From Morchella semilibera (Eukaryota > Ascomycota > Pezizomycetes > Pezizales > Morchellaceae), in NCBI GenBank assembly GCA_009192285.1, contig CM018603.1:3340588-3404587 (forward strand): a stretch of DNA of 64,000 bases, written 5' to 3'. Shown piece by piece: positions 48,301-61,061 of the stretch. The translations under genes were made by a program, and so were the position numbers. The notes under the pieces are model-generated. The model did not search any database. It worked only from the letters and a program-made list of their open reading frames with translations, and was not told the DNA's origin. Every line of letters begins with the position of its first letter. Positions within the stretch are counted from its first letter, which is position 1.

Positions 48301-51037
48301 TTGGGATATATTACGATTGATCGACAGATAAGCAGGATTTCAATAAAGACCTTTCCGAATGGGCCTATGGGAGAACCTTTAACCGAAGATTATGAGATCC
48401 TGGAAATTATCGAGTTTTCGAGCAAAAGAAAGCGAATGTCGATAATTATCCATATGCCAAATGGAAAATTTTGCGTCTTTTGTAAAGGGGCGGATACAAC
48501 CATGATTGACCTTCTTCGGCTTCGGGATCTGGCAAAACAGAAGGCATTAGAGGTTGAAAGGCGCGCAAATAAGAGAAAAAGTCTTGAGGCGCAGGAAGTT
48601 ATACGAAGGAGTAGTATGCAGCGTACAAGTATTGGCGGCCGTTCTAGTATCGGTCGTCGGTCAAGTTTCGGAGGTCCCGGTCGCCCCAGCATGTCTACGA
48701 ATCGCCTAAAACCAATCCGATCCAAATTCAATGATTGGCTAAGAGATAAAGAGCGGGATGTAGATATGTCATCCATTGACGACGAAAGCATCTACTCTCG
48801 CCCATCAGCTCAGTTTACAAATCGTCACTCGATTGCTTTTGGGGAAACAAATTTCTCACTAGAGCGAGATTTGGGTGAGGATATGGTTGATGAGAATGTT
48901 GCTGCGGACGAAGCAAAAGTTATTGAGCGCTGTTTTGCTCACATCAACGACTTTGCAAGTGAGGGGCTAAGAACATTGCTTTATGCCTACCGTTTTTTAG
49001 ACGAGCAAGAATATCTGGGATGGAAAAAGATATATGCAGAGGCAACAACCAGTTTGATTGATAGACAGAACCTTATTGAGAAGGCGGCCGATATGATCGA
49101 AAAGGACTTTGAGCTTGGTGGTGCTACAGCAATCGAAGATAAGCTGCAGAAGGGCGTCCCGGAGGCTATTGACAAGCTTAGGAGAGCAGGTATCAAACTT
49201 TGGATGTTGACTGGCGATAAGCGAGGTAGGTGCCATGAAATCCTTGTAACTGATCGAATCCTACATATTAAATATCATTTACTTAGAAACCGCAATTAAT
49301 ATCGGCCACTCTTGCCGGTTGATTAAAGATTACTCGAGTGTTATTATTCTTGATAAAAGAGACGGCTATATCGAAAGAAAAATGGCAGAAGCGATATTAG
49401 AGATCAATGCTGGGAAAGTTGCTCACTCGGTCGTGGTTGTAGACGGCAGCACTTTGACGAGCATTGACGAGGACGAGACACTGAAGTCTTTATTCTTTGA
49501 TATTGCTATTATCACGGACTCTGTAATCTGCTGCCGTGCAAGCCCTAGCCAAAAAGCATCACTCGTCAAGACTATCAGGACCAAGGTTAACAAATCTGTG
49601 ACCTTGGCAGTTGGAGATGGTGCAAATGATATAGCAATGATTCAGGAAGCACACGTGGGAATCGGAATCACGGGGAAAGAAGGCTTACAAGCAGCCAGAG
49701 TCTCGGATTACTCTATGGCACAATTCAGATTCTTATTAAAATTTTTATTGGTGCATGGAAGATGGAATTACGTCAGGATATGCAAGTATACAGTTGGCAC
49801 ATTTTGGAAGGTATGGTCTGTCAAGGGGGACAAGTCTTTGAAAAGCGGGAGGGGGTTTGGTGATTTATATAATTGAGGTTAGATGGCTGACATATTTGTT
49901 TTAGGAGTTGCTGTTTTATCTCACCCAAGCCCTCTTTCAGAGGTCGAATGGTTATACGGGAACCAGCTTTTACGAGTCATGGAGCCTGAGCATGTTCAAT
50001 ACCCTATTTACCTCGCTACCCGTCATTATATTGGGAATTTTTGAACAGGATCTGTCCCCCGCAACATTATTGGCCGTACCAGAACTCTATCGCAAAGGAC
50101 AACTGAACGAAGGGTTTAACTTTCGAGTTTATCTTGGCTGGATGTTTCTTGCCTCTTCTCAAGCAGTTCTAAATTATTACATGATGTTTACGCTGTATGC
50201 GCCACGTCTGACGGTCGATAACGGGATATATGCAATGGGTGTTATAACATATAGTGTTGTGGTGACTCTTGTTTCGGCAAAGTTACAGTGAGTACCCGGA
50301 CATCAGATCTAGCTTCTGCTAGGATTCGGTAATAATATTCTACAAGACTTATAGAGACGCACAACAAAACCGTAATAGTTGCCGCAACCTTTGTTCTTTC
50401 CATTGGCGGATGGTAAACAATCAATCTATCACGTTCGTGTTTTGCTCCATCAATTGACATGTCTAATGAGTTATAGGTTCCTCTGGAACATTATTTTGGG
50501 TGAAACGTACTCAAATAACGTCATTTATAATGTCAAAGATGGAATTTTACGACGATTTGGTCAGGATTTAACCTGGTGGCTTGTCTATATATTTCTGCCT
50601 TTCAGCTTGCCTCATCCTTGACTTGGCTTTGATCACTATTCGTACCGCATTCTGGCCTAGTGATGTATGTAATCCAATTACTTTCTTTTTATATCTTAAT
50701 TTCATGCTAATCATCGGCATCATAATGACCTTAGGTCGATGTCTTTCAGGAGATCGAAAAATCAAGAGAAATGCGTCAACGCATGGAAGAAGCTGCCAGT
50801 ATTGAGCTCCAACAAAGTCGGAACCAGCACCAGGGAATGTCTAAAACAGAAATTGAAATTGAGGGTGAAGTACAAGAATTCCTGGATAGGCCAAGGGTGG
50901 CGGAAGAAGGAAGAGCCTCAGGTAGGAAAAGTACAGGTTCACGTGTCGGACGTATCTCATTTGCCGGAGACCGAGAAGAGACAGAGGATGATATTAATGC
51001 GCGATTGGCAAGAAGATTTGGATCTATTAGAAGATGA
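45373..51037 (+). CDS. DNF3: Dnf3-type P4-ATPase (phospholipid flippase), with apparent frameshift near 50580
   Basis: Dnf3 flips phospholipids to the cytosolic leaflet of Golgi and plasma membranes. Thirteen exons fit: 45373-45951, 46040-46311, 46385-46422, 46513-46530, 46587-47169, 47235-47441, 47507-47665, 47718-49225, 49287-49810, 49905-50287, 50347-50412, 50477-50664 and 50735-51037, about 1608 aa. The first junction is the least sure. Landmarks are SSRYTIWSFLPKQLFAQFSK, FYFLCVSILQMIP, DGETNLKSKQ, the phosphorylation loop SDKTGTLTDN (about Asp624), WMLTGDKRETAINIG, SVICCRASPSQKA and GDGANDIAMIQ. The Dnf3 hallmark is SVGGHAWLHDLD plus a long Ser/Arg-rich insert in the N domain. All phases close except in exon 12, where one base too many shifts the frame between FGQDLTWW and FCLSACLILDLALITIRTAF. 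Either this is a sequencing or assembly indel, or the allele is truncated before its last membrane segment. Confidence 0.86.
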
Positions 51038-53078
51038 ACATGTGATAGGACGTTTGGACGGCTTTTTCACGAGTGGCATTTATGACCTGTATGAATATAT
51101 AGCTTGTACATTCAGGTATATGGGACGAATATACGTGTGATATACGGACTTGGATACTTAGTTAAAGGGATGAAAGGCGAGGAATTTGACGAATGGGCCT
51201 CAGTTAGGTCTGGGATAATCCTACTTATACAGTGCTGGAACGTGTAACTATCCCACCCACCCACTCCTACGGTGCTTTGACTGTATGGAGCTTGCAGCCT
51301 AACTATAAGAACTGTGTGTTTAACCAAACAGAACGCGCATTCCCATCGACGGATGCTCAAAACGCGGGGTGGAAATTTTAAACCAAGAACTGGCATGGGC
51401 ACAGGTACCATGCAGGTATTTTCAGCCGACAGCCGTTGGCTCTACACATGATGTGGATATCAAATCCATGTCCAAGGCTGAGACTGACTCTACTGAGCGA
51501 GTCTCTAGCCTCCTGGTCAGTGTTTCCCATTGAGCGCCCGCCACAATAATAGTTAGGTGTGATAGTTACTTTTATCGCGGGTATATGTCGCGTCGGTAGG
51601 GTTTCCCGTCTATCTATCTCAACCGGAGAATTACTGAAGCTGCACGGCCCGCTCGCCTGTCGTCTGTACGATTTTGCAGATCACAGGGTGTGAAAGGTAT
51701 GTACATGTACTTAAGTAGGTGTTTAAGTATATATATGTATCTGCCTAGTAGGTACCTGGATACATGGATTAACGAGACGTCCTTATGTAAGGCATGTGTC
51801 TAGTGGCCGCTCTACATTCAACGGGTTATAGGAAATAGTCCGAATATACTAGAATAAGTCCCTGGATATCCGCAAACGTAATTACAATACGGGTTATAAA
51901 TATATATCCAGTCAAAGCAAGATTTATCGAATGGTAATCCAAAAGATCGTCTTGCATATAGAGCAGAGACCACTCCTGGCATGGGGTTTTGCAAGTGATA
52001 TCAAGTCTGTGACTGATGGACTGCGAGGGGCAAGTTTGACCATAATCACAGTGTATCACAACGCGCTTGGAAACCCCACCTTGTCCAACCGTCGGTGTCT
52101 CGGCAATGGACCTTTTTTTGGGTATGGGACGAAGGGATCGAGAGTTTTGCCCCTTTTTGCCCAGCACTTGGTACCAACGGAGCGTTCCTGGCCCTAGACG
52201 AGGCTCCGCTTGCCTTGAACGATGGACCGCCACCGATCACCCTTACTTGGACTCATGGCTAGTAGCCGACAGCCTACATAGCTGAGACGGGTAAGACCAA
52301 TACTTCGAGGGGCTGTTCCTGAATGCGCATACGCTAGCGATCCCGAGACAGCGTTTATTGAACGCCTGTCGTCACCTTGTTTTCTTCACGATGCCACCAA
52401 ATTGAATATTACAATCAGAAGCAACCGAGGGGGGTTGATAGGCAGTGCAGTAGGTGGTGATTAGGTATGGTTGGGACCACAGCGGGGGATGCTGGTTGGA
52501 CGGTTGGCTAGGCACATAGGATAGTTGACGCACCGGCCAGCTATTGTACGTGCCTGAAATGGTTGTTTGCACCTGGAATTCAGCGATGAACCGAGTATGT
52601 GCGTACATGTATATTGTACCATCTCCACCAAAGAGATGCCTATGACTACATGCATGGAATCTTCAGAATGCCTTCTCGACGTCAATCTAAAGAAGAAAAG
52701 TGATTTCGGAAAATCGTTGATTCGAGAGCTTTGATAGAGGGGCTACTGTCCGTTCTGTGAGTATAAGCTCTACCTACTCTGGGTAAACCCTATTGAATCT
52801 GCTTTTCGAGAAAGCTGTATGCCTGTGCTTATGCTGAAAGAAGAGGAAGTCTCTGACCCCTGGCGTCAAAGAACGAAGTAGGGTATAATTGGATGGCCAC
52901 TAAGTAGCTGGATGCACTACGCCTCCACATTTGTTTCCTTTTCCTCTCGTGTTTCCTTTTTCCTTTCCTTACCTTTCCTTTACTCTCCAACCTCGTCTTG
53001 TTTCTGTAAATACATCTACTGTATCTTTCCCCCTCTCTCATCAATCCTAATTGGGAAAACTTGTGTGGGCGGACGGGA

Positions 53079-53109
<31 letters not shown>

Positions 53110-54428
53110 AAAAAAAGGGAGACCCCTGCGGCTGTTTGCTGCTTTCTATGGAGAAGGAGGAGCACGGTGAGAGCAAAGTAGGACAGCCGCTGCTGCCTCC
53201 TCTCTTCATGCTTCAGCACCACCCACCCATCCGCGCCCCCCTGCACAGCTTGTACTCATCCATGTAGAGTAGGGTGTAGCTACCCACACCCAAGGCGCTT
53301 TCTCCCTCTTACTATGCCGTCTGCACTACATGTACCTACTGGCCCACCAGCCCACCGCCCGCCTGAGCCTGTGTGTATGCAGTATGTAAAGAGTATGTAC
53401 CTACATGTAGCGTAGCTGCTAAGTTGGTAACCAATGCTGTGTGTAGCAACCAGATGTATCACAAGTACGCAGGTCAGGGCAGACCAGGTATGCGCGGAGG
53501 GACGTTGTCATCGGTCTAACTGCCTGCCAGTGGCTTGCCCTCACACCCACACCCCCCACAAGTGCCCACACATACACACCGCACGAACCCCCTTCCCTCC
53601 CTTCTCTTTCCCTTCTTCTTCTCCTTCCTTACCCTCTCTCTCACTCACCGACAGTTGATCTTCAGGCATCGTGATCTTCCTTTCTTTTTGATCCTATACT
53701 CTTTAACTTTTTTGCCCGCCTTTTTCAGGTTACAGCCTCACTCTTTCGGCTGTCCTAGACGCTCTTTTTTGGCACTGATTCGAACAGTAGTAGTCCTCAT
53801 TCCCCGTAGGCTCTTCAGCTAAACATTATCCGACTATTCACGGCTTCGTCGCTCCACATTTGCCACCTTCATTCCAAAACTACTCTCAGCACCCTCAACT
53901 TGTTGAGTGTATTCACACATTCTTTGGCCTTTCTTTAAACCTTTCCATATTATTGAAAAAAGTCACTTCATTCTTTTGCCCGCCCGGGTTTTTCTTGTTC
54001 GAAAGAAGAATTACACCTAAACAAAATAAAAAAAAAAAAAAATAGCCCTTGAATTTCTACGTCTCCGACCGGCGCGAAGTTCTTCACGATCACTACCAGT
54101 TTAGCAGCCTGACAACCACAAACACGTCCTTGTGACAGTCAATTTATTTAGCAAGAAATAAGATCAACGGAACAAGCGACTCAGCACAGTTCAGGTCAAC
54201 TGTCTGATTGTCAAATTAGCCTTTTGTCAACATCGCATTCTGTATAGTAACTTTCGGACAGTTTGAGTGAAACAAGCTCTATAGGTAACCTTGGCCCCCT
54301 TGAGATAACATTTCCCGGGATCTTTCCGTGGTATATATCACGTATTACATTGATTATGAGTTTTTGAACTGACCCGAGTAAATAGTCGCGTCCTTCTATA
54401 ATAATCCGTAGAGAATCACGAAAACAGG
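51038..54428. other. Long region upstream of the homeobox gene
   Basis: No gene is seen in 3.4 kb. The part from 52900 onward is pyrimidine-rich with two long A runs (53078-53096 and 53100-53116). It probably contains a long promoter and 5' leader, as is usual for developmental regulators. TACATGTA sites lie at 51702, 52603, 53331 and 53402. Confidence 0.5.
53078..53116. repeat. Interrupted poly(A) tract
   Basis: Two A runs of 19 and 17 bases are separated by GAG. It is simple sequence within the region before the homeobox gene. Confidence 0.7.
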
Positions 54429-56266
54429 ATGTCTTCACTGACTTCTCCTTCTCCTTCCCCCCCCCATCAGCAGCTACACCAGACAAATGGCTCAAGACGA
54501 CCACCGAGGAAAAGCACGCTTACACAACAACAGAAAAACCAGAAACGTCAGAGAGCGACACAAGAGCAACTTGTAACCTTGGAAGCCGAGTTCAATAAGA
54601 ATCCCACGCCAACAGCTGTCGTACGTGAGCGTATTGCTCAGGAGATCAACATGACTGAACGCTCAGTTCAAATCTGGTTCCAGAATCGGTAACTTGTCCC
54701 CTACCAAGGCATCAGACACTTTCCTAATATACGTAAATTCTTTCCTAGACGGGCAAAGATCAAGCACTTGGCGAAAAAGAGCATCGAGACCGGAGAGGAC
54801 TGTGACGCGATTCCCGATTGTATGCGTCAGTACTTGGCCATGCAAGCAATGGAAAATGGAAAAGGGTATCCTCGTGACATGATGGCCGACCGTTCTCGAA
54901 CCCTTTCTGCCTATGGTAATGGCAGCATGATGTTGACTCCAGAACCGAGTCCTCAAGGGAAGATTGGTAAGTGCAAGATTCACTTATAACTTTTGGCGCA
55001 AAACTCACAAGATTAGTTATTCATCATTTCACATGTCGAGCATTGACCATTGGTTCCTGGCGTCGCGTTGGCCAGAATGCGATGGATCTCGTTATCTTTT
55101 ACTCACCCGAAAAGGCATGCATCACGTACTATATCAACAATGACTCTGCTGGTTATAAAATTGAATATCCTTTCTCTTCTATCAAAAACATCGAACTTGA
55201 GGGGCTGGACTCACCTACATCTGTGGCGAATGGGACACAGAAGCAGGGGCAGCTTGTTATTACTTTGACCCAGCCTCCAAACTTCTTCATGGACTCGTCC
55301 GGGTCTGGTGGATTTTACCAATGTCGTGATTTCACAGAAGATCAGCAAGCTTCGCAAGTGTTGGTTCACCAACTCGGAGGGCCCCCTAAAGTGCTCCAGG
55401 GCCAACTTGCGAAGTTGATGACATCAGAATCCTTTGCAAATAGACACAATCATCCTCCTGCGCACATGGGATTTTATGAACACCCAACTCTGTCGATTTC
55501 CGCTCCCGTTTCTCCACAGATCATTCGTCCCGCTTCATCAAACGATGTCGATTCCCTATCGGTATACCCCCAGGATCCCACATTTAGTCACAACTTCCAC
55601 CAAAAACATCGCCGAACAAGGAGTAGATCTGTGCCGAGCGCCATTGACTTTTCACAGTACAATATGCCATCCTTCTCTTTCCAGGACCCGCAGGATCACC
55701 TATACGCGCCAGCACCACAACATCAACACTCTTTGGTCAACCCTGGGCTTTCAAATCCTCTACGTATCGACACGTCTTCATCAGGCTTTCTCGATTACAG
55801 ACCTGGCTCGGCCTACCCTCTTTCTGCTGCCACCACAACCTCTCCTTCTGATTATGCGAGCCCATCTATGCTGAACTCCTCTTTACAACCTGATATGAAT
55901 GGGAACGGTTATGGAACTCCTTACAGCCTACCATTTTTGTCGCCCATGATCGACCCCACGGGCGTCATCAATCCCTCGGTCTCTCCAATATCGATGGGTC
56001 ACGGTGATCCTGTTATTGCAAGTGCTTCACCGCCTTTGTCACACATCCACCGCGCGGATAGCTCTGAGTTATTTACAGAGACATATGACCACCATGGAAA
56101 TCTTTCGGATGATGGTGTTGGTTTGAGCGAATTGTATTCAAAGCAATCGTTGACCATGTCCGGTAGTTCTCCATCAGCACTTGACGATTCAGATGAAGTG
56201 GATATGCAGCACATGTTGCATTACCCGATGTCTCAAGGTGTTTCGCCTCAAGGGAATATGATGTAA
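54429..56266 (+). CDS. Homeobox transcription factor
   Basis: Exons 54429-54688, 54749-54966 and 55041-56266 give 567 aa. The homeodomain spans about residues 36-96, with [40 protein letters not shown] and helix 3 residues WFQNRRAK at 83-90. An intron splits the codon for the first Arg after QN, a common fungal position. After the homeodomain comes a conserved fungal block, [40 protein letters not shown], and then [15 protein letters not shown]. The C-terminal half is Ser/Pro-rich and disordered and could activate transcription. The protein is nuclear. Which of the eight or so fungal homeobox classes it belongs to I cannot say; the extended block argues against mating-type proteins. Confidence 0.88.
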
Positions 56267-57828
56267 TGCGACTATTCTTTCACGCTATGGTACCACGCAG
56301 TACAAGCCTGCATTTGCAAATCAAAATCTGTCAAAGTATTCGACCATTTCTTATTGTTGGGTTTCATCTCATCTCATTGTTTTTCTTTTTCATATGACCG
56401 CCCTCGTGTTTTCGTTGTGTAACTTTGAATGATCAGTAGGAGTGTGGGATCCGGGTTTGGTACAAAGGGAGAGCAGGCCTCTCTCCAACTTGAACGCTTT
56501 TCTATCTCACCAGTTCCTTTTGTCTTTGTCTTTTGTCCCTTTTTTTTTTTTTTTTTGCCCTGTTCCCTCTCTATATTTTGAACAGGGCCGGGGTTTCTCG
56601 GGTTGGGTTATGGGATCTGCTTGTGGTATTCGGTGATAACGGCTTTTATTTTCTTGTAATAGTAAGCCCATAACCAGAGAATCTGTGGAACTATAGGGAG
56701 GCGTTCAGTCGGGCTTACTGGAAAGCAATGGGTAGGGAATCCTCAAAATATTACGCCCTTCTATTAATAACCTTTCTTTTGCTTCCGAATTTTATCGCTC
56801 TGTTGAGCACTGATTAGTTTATAATTTTCATTTCTCTATCGGATTCATGTTGCCTTTTTTCTCTCTGGGTCCTTTATATACATTTTTCCTCCAGCCTTGT
56901 AGGCTCCGCAACAAGAGTTCGCTGGCTGATTTTCAAATTTCCTATTGTTTCATTTTCCTTTGTCATATCTAAAGTATTTCCTGTTCAACGTTTGGGGGTT
57001 ATATAGTACGTATCACTTATTGATTGATATTGAGTAGTGTTTTCCAGAAAATTGACCCATTTTCCTGGTTCCGGCGGAAGATAAAATAATTCTGGAGTCA
57101 GACTTCGTGTAAATAGACCGGTATCCGGAGAGGCTATAAAGCTTAACTGCTATGTATATATCTTGTTAAAGCCCCTGGCAACGGCCATAACTCCTCGCAA
57201 TTTCTGGGCCAGATGGCGGGAAATTTAGTCTTCGTTTATAGAGTACATACTACAAGTAGCCTGTAGTTGGTGCTAATCATAGCTCTGAAGTCCTCGGTGA
57301 AAGTAGTTAATCATAAAGCTGACATGGGTCAACTTACGATACGCATTCCTGTTTGAGATCCTTCTGTATTTGATTACCCGACAAGACACGTCGGCTTGGA
57401 AACATTGCATGTAGTTTCTGAATTACGGCATCATATCGTGTCACTCGACAAGACCACCTACCAAGTCATTATTTATTTTATACTTTATAACCCATACTCG
57501 CATTCACTAATTGGTTGATGATTGATTGTAAGTAATCTCTTTTGACGTCTGATGCATCTACTAAGATAAGAACTAATATAATACATGTACTTTAGATACG
57601 CTGATAAAGTATTGTAGTACATGTTCGAAATATCATTGGTCTAGACTCTATAAAATGAATTTTCTACTAATAGATTCGATAAACAGTGTAAAGAGGTCCT
57701 CGAATCAGGAGACCTCGCGGGGTTTTGTGGGGGTAATGCAAAAAGCCAAAAAAGACCCTCAAAATAAAACCCCCATGGTGCAAGGTCAAGCTAGTGCGAG
57801 CGTTACCGGCAAGAACCTATCTAATAAA
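56267..57828. other. Spacer between convergent genes
   Basis: This 1.6 kb holds the 3' regions of the homeobox and transporter genes. It has a T run at 56540-56556 and TACATGTA at 57584. No gene is seen. Confidence 0.5.
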
Positions 57829-59350
57829 CTAATCAACTCTGTCATGCTCGTAGATAGATTCTGCAGCGACCCCATCTTCTGTTACCACGTCCGAAGCCTC
57901 ACTCTCCTTATTAACGAAGAGAAAGGCGATAAACACTAACGCCGCTCCAACCCAATAAAGGGATTTAGGGACACTTTGTTGTAAAATCATTTGACCGAGC
58001 AATGCAAGTGGGATAGTCAAGCTGAGACCAACAGTGACTATCAGTGGGGTTGTAAGGAGCATGGCATATGCCCAACAATAGTCGGAGACGAGAGTTATAA
58101 GTGCGTTAATCTAGAAGTGCGGTGATTTTAGTTGGTGTTTAATGGAGACGGAAGCAGGTCAAGAGGGCAGGATCAAACTAACAGCAACTATCCGCCAAAC
58201 TCTATTATCTGGCGGCAGCTGGAATTTCTCCACCCCCATGACATCTAAGAGGAATAGACCTGGCCAGAGGCCAAGGAGATTAAATAGTCCGACGAAGCCG
58301 AAAAATATTTGCATTGACACCCTGCTTTCGTGACCAACGCGTACCTTGAGTAGCGTGGTGTAGACTCCGTAAGAAAAGGCTCCAAGTAATGCCATTCCGT
58401 CACCAAGCATAGTTTCCAAAGGCGTTTTATCACCTTTACCGACTATCGATTCCTTGTGGATGCCGAAATCAATAGTGGAGACGAGGGAGATACCGGCGAT
58501 TGAGAGCAAGACGGAGAACATTTTTGTCCATGAGAAACGTTCAATTCTGAGAAGTGCACTAAGAATCAAGGTAAAGATACCTTAACCATTCCGTCGAGGC
58601 GACATTATTAGTTAAACACCGCCCTATAGGATTGAATTGAGACTAGAGGCGGGGAATGTACTGCTTGTACAACTTAAAATGGTCGAACTAGCAACAGATG
58701 TCCATTTCAAACAGTAGCTTTGAAAATAGTTTGCCTACAGATACCAGCCAGTCAGCAACTCAAAAACTTGAAACTCTAACCCATCACATCGAGATCAAAG
58801 ATGCCACACAATGAACCACATCAAACAAAACTCAGCGCTTAGCCTCATAGTTTCCACAAGTCCCAGTTTTCCCTCACCACTGGGCGGACTCGTAGGATTT
58901 CCCGACTGTTCGCTGTCATGCGCAACTGATCGATATTCACCGTGTCCGCAGGAGCTCCACAACCGACCCTCCGAATCATGGTTTCTCCACCAGGCGAGCA
59001 CCTTGTTTAGCACCCACGGCAGCAAATAGAAGCAAAAGACTGAAGTATTAAGATACGTCACAAAATATGGCTTTGTATATGAATCGTCGGAAAATATAGC
59101 ATAAGTCAGAAAGGAGCTGGAAACCCAGAGGATAATGACAACTGATAATAGTAAAATCCCGAGTTTCTTGCGGGCGGGGCGATCTTAAAAGTAAAAGTGA
59201 GCATTAAAAGGATTGGACATTCTACTTAATGGTATAAAGCATGAACATACCAACACGAGGTTGCTTTATGTGGTGTATAGTTACAGATATCTCGTCGGTT
59301 AGTAAGGGGGTTGCGGACCCGTTAGATGGTGGAGATAGTCTGTTACTCAT
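57829..59350 (-). CDS. Drug/metabolite transporter of the SLC35F5/YML018C type, probably vacuolar
   Basis: Exons 59350-59251, 59183-58810, 58734-58662, 58580-58183 and 58110-57829 give 408 aa with all phases closing. The protein has about ten membrane segments, seen as ILLLSVVIILWVSSSFLTYA, TSVFCFYLLPWVL, MFSVLLSIAGISLVSTIDFG, GMALLGAFSYGVYTTLL, IFFGFVGLFNLLGLWPGLFL and LYWVGAALVFIAFLFVNK. The family signature ANYFQSYCLKWTSVASSTIL (the EamA-like start) lies across exon 3. PLIVTVGLSLTIPLALLGQ is in the last exon. Yeast relatives sit in the vacuolar membrane; the substrate is unknown. Confidence 0.83.
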
Positions 59351-59662
59351 AACTGTGTGATTAGGTTGCCTGAAGACTGTGTACGGGGCGTAGGGTGGGA
59401 GGAGATCGGGAGGGTTGGGATAGATATGTTGCGTTGGAGGTTATTCCTAGGTTAAGATGGGCATTTGGATTTGTGACCAGGAAGAGTCCAAGAATAGATT
59501 CCTCTCTGCGTTACTAAATTGGGGCAGTACCCTTTAGTCCTAGGTATTTCCTGGCTACAACATCACGACCCCCTCCTCAGGTTCAAGGACAACACTGTAG
59601 CTTTTAACTCCAAGTTCTGTAAAAAACAACTGTAATAGTATCACCATGGCAGCTGATCCAAT
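59351..59662. promoter_or_regulatory. Upstream region of the transporter gene
   Basis: About 300 bp separate the transporter start codon from the first TGTGAC-ended repeat. It must contain the promoter. I recognise no specific site. Confidence 0.4.
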
Positions 59663-60650
59663 TGTGATGGAGTAACCGGGCGCAACTGTGACGGCGCAGG
59701 GCAGGTCTAACGGGGCGAGGTCGGGTTCGGGAGCAAGACAGAGACAGGTTCCGGAGGCGAGGACAGGGACAGGGTCGGCTCGGAATACACTAGAGGCGAG
59801 GCAGGTTCAGGTTCAGGTTCAAGGACGAAGCAAGGACAGAAGGGCCGAAGCCAGGTTATAGATTGCTAATAGAAAGAAGACGTTGCCTAGAGAGGCGGAA
59901 ACATAGGAAAGAACAAACACAATATATACAACTATTCCTCCACACCGATGACTCAGACCATAGAATCCCATAGAAACCCCTATACTCCCGTACCACCCAT
60001 ACTATTCCCAATAACCTTAATTCTATCCTGTTACTACCTAATCCTTTCTAGCGTTTATATTCTATTACTCGAGCTCCTTCCTAGTAATCCGTCATTTCAC
60101 TTCCGACATCGACCGATACTATCCAACAACTCTGTTCTAAAGACGTCTTGGCGGGAGGCGAGGTGCAGAAGGCTGAACCGTGATAGCAGGGCAGAGGGAG
60201 CAAAGACCAGGTAGCGCCCCGAGCAAAAATCAAGAGGACTATAAGATTGCCTTCTGTGAAGGTGAGTCTGGAAGCGAGGACTATGGCTATGAATATGAGT
60301 ATATTCCTATTTGCCAAGGGAATTTGAACAGAAAGACAAGACAGAGAGGAAAGAAAGAAAAAACTAAGAAAAACATCTATCTTCGGTATTTAACACTTCT
60401 CCCTCGCCAGTCCAGTATGACTCACTTATAAGCTCATAGAAACCCATCGAAATCCATAGCACCCACACCTCGTATTCCTCCCCACTATCTCGTCAAAACC
60501 TACTAATAATTTTTCCTGCAATTGAACCTCATGGAACCTAATAACATCATCCTCACCCTATCACATCCCCTCCTCGCTTAACATAGCAACTTCTGTTCAA
60601 GTTACAACAGTGCTATGACTACTGAACTATCGGGAATCATGTCAAGATGC
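59663..60650 (+). repeat. TGTGAC-ended repeat, copy A
   Basis: The copy starts TGTGATGGAGTAACCGGG. Its right half lines up with copy B: AAACATCTATC, TATTTAACACTTCTCCCTC, CTCGTATTCCTCCCCACT, ACCTCATGGAACC and CTCGCTTAACA. It includes a GGTTCA hexamer run near 59807. Ends are approximate. It could be a solo LTR or another long non-coding repeat. Confidence 0.6.
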
Positions 60651-60694
60651 CAGGGCAGATCATGAGATAGGGTTGCAGGAAGGGACAACATCAT

Positions 60695-60810
60695 TGTGAC
60701 AGAGTAACCAGGAGGCAAGGTAGTGGAAGATAATGATGACGCAGAAGGACTCAAGGAGCACAGTTAGCACAGCGAGGACACTGACGATGGCGAAGACTGC
60801 ACTGGGCAGG
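60695..60810 (+). repeat. TGTGAC-ended repeat, copy D (5' fragment)
   Basis: The fragment starts TGTGACAGAGTAACCAGGAG and shares GACGCAGAAGGACTC and GCACTGGGCAGG with the other copies. It stops abruptly where the Tc1/mariner terminus begins at TA 60811-60812. Confidence 0.65.
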
Positions 60811-61061
60811 TACAGTGGCGGGTAAAAAGTCGTCGGACGTTTGCAAAAAATATTATATTACATTTCCTGCAGACTCTCACCCAAGACCGTGACACCGGCT
60901 TACCAGCGAGCGCGATGGACTATCAACGAACTATAAGCCATCAATGATAAATACAAAGTATAGATTGATTTAATAGTGCGTAGCTGCTCCTTTCCCTTTG
61001 ATACATTCTTTTACCCTCCTAGGCATACTGTCTATTAGGACTCTGAAGTCCTCTGGGGTAA
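60811..61061 (-). mobile_element. Tc1/mariner element remnant, one end only
   Basis: A terminal sequence TACAGTGGCGGGTAAAAAGT at 60811 has the form of a Tc1/mariner end, with TA first. Between it and 60969 lies about 110 bp of non-coding end sequence. The transposase tail follows on the minus strand. The element is cut at about 61061, where repeat copy B starts. The other end is not seen. Confidence 0.72.
60970..61060 (-). pseudogene. Tc1/mariner transposase, C-terminal fragment
   Basis: The frame ends TPEDFRVLIDSMPRRVKECI followed by KGKGAATHY and a stop. The SMPRR...KG(G/A)-x-T-x-Y ending is the usual tail of Tc1/mariner DDE transposases. Only about 30 residues remain, with no catalytic residues, so it is dead. 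Confidence 0.78.

Noticed and set aside
50560-50605. A 46 nt intron that would repair the DNF3 frame
   Set aside because: It has GT-AG ends and the right phase, but it would remove FGQDLTWW and part of a membrane segment that aligns without gaps to Dnf3. A one-base indel is the simpler reading.
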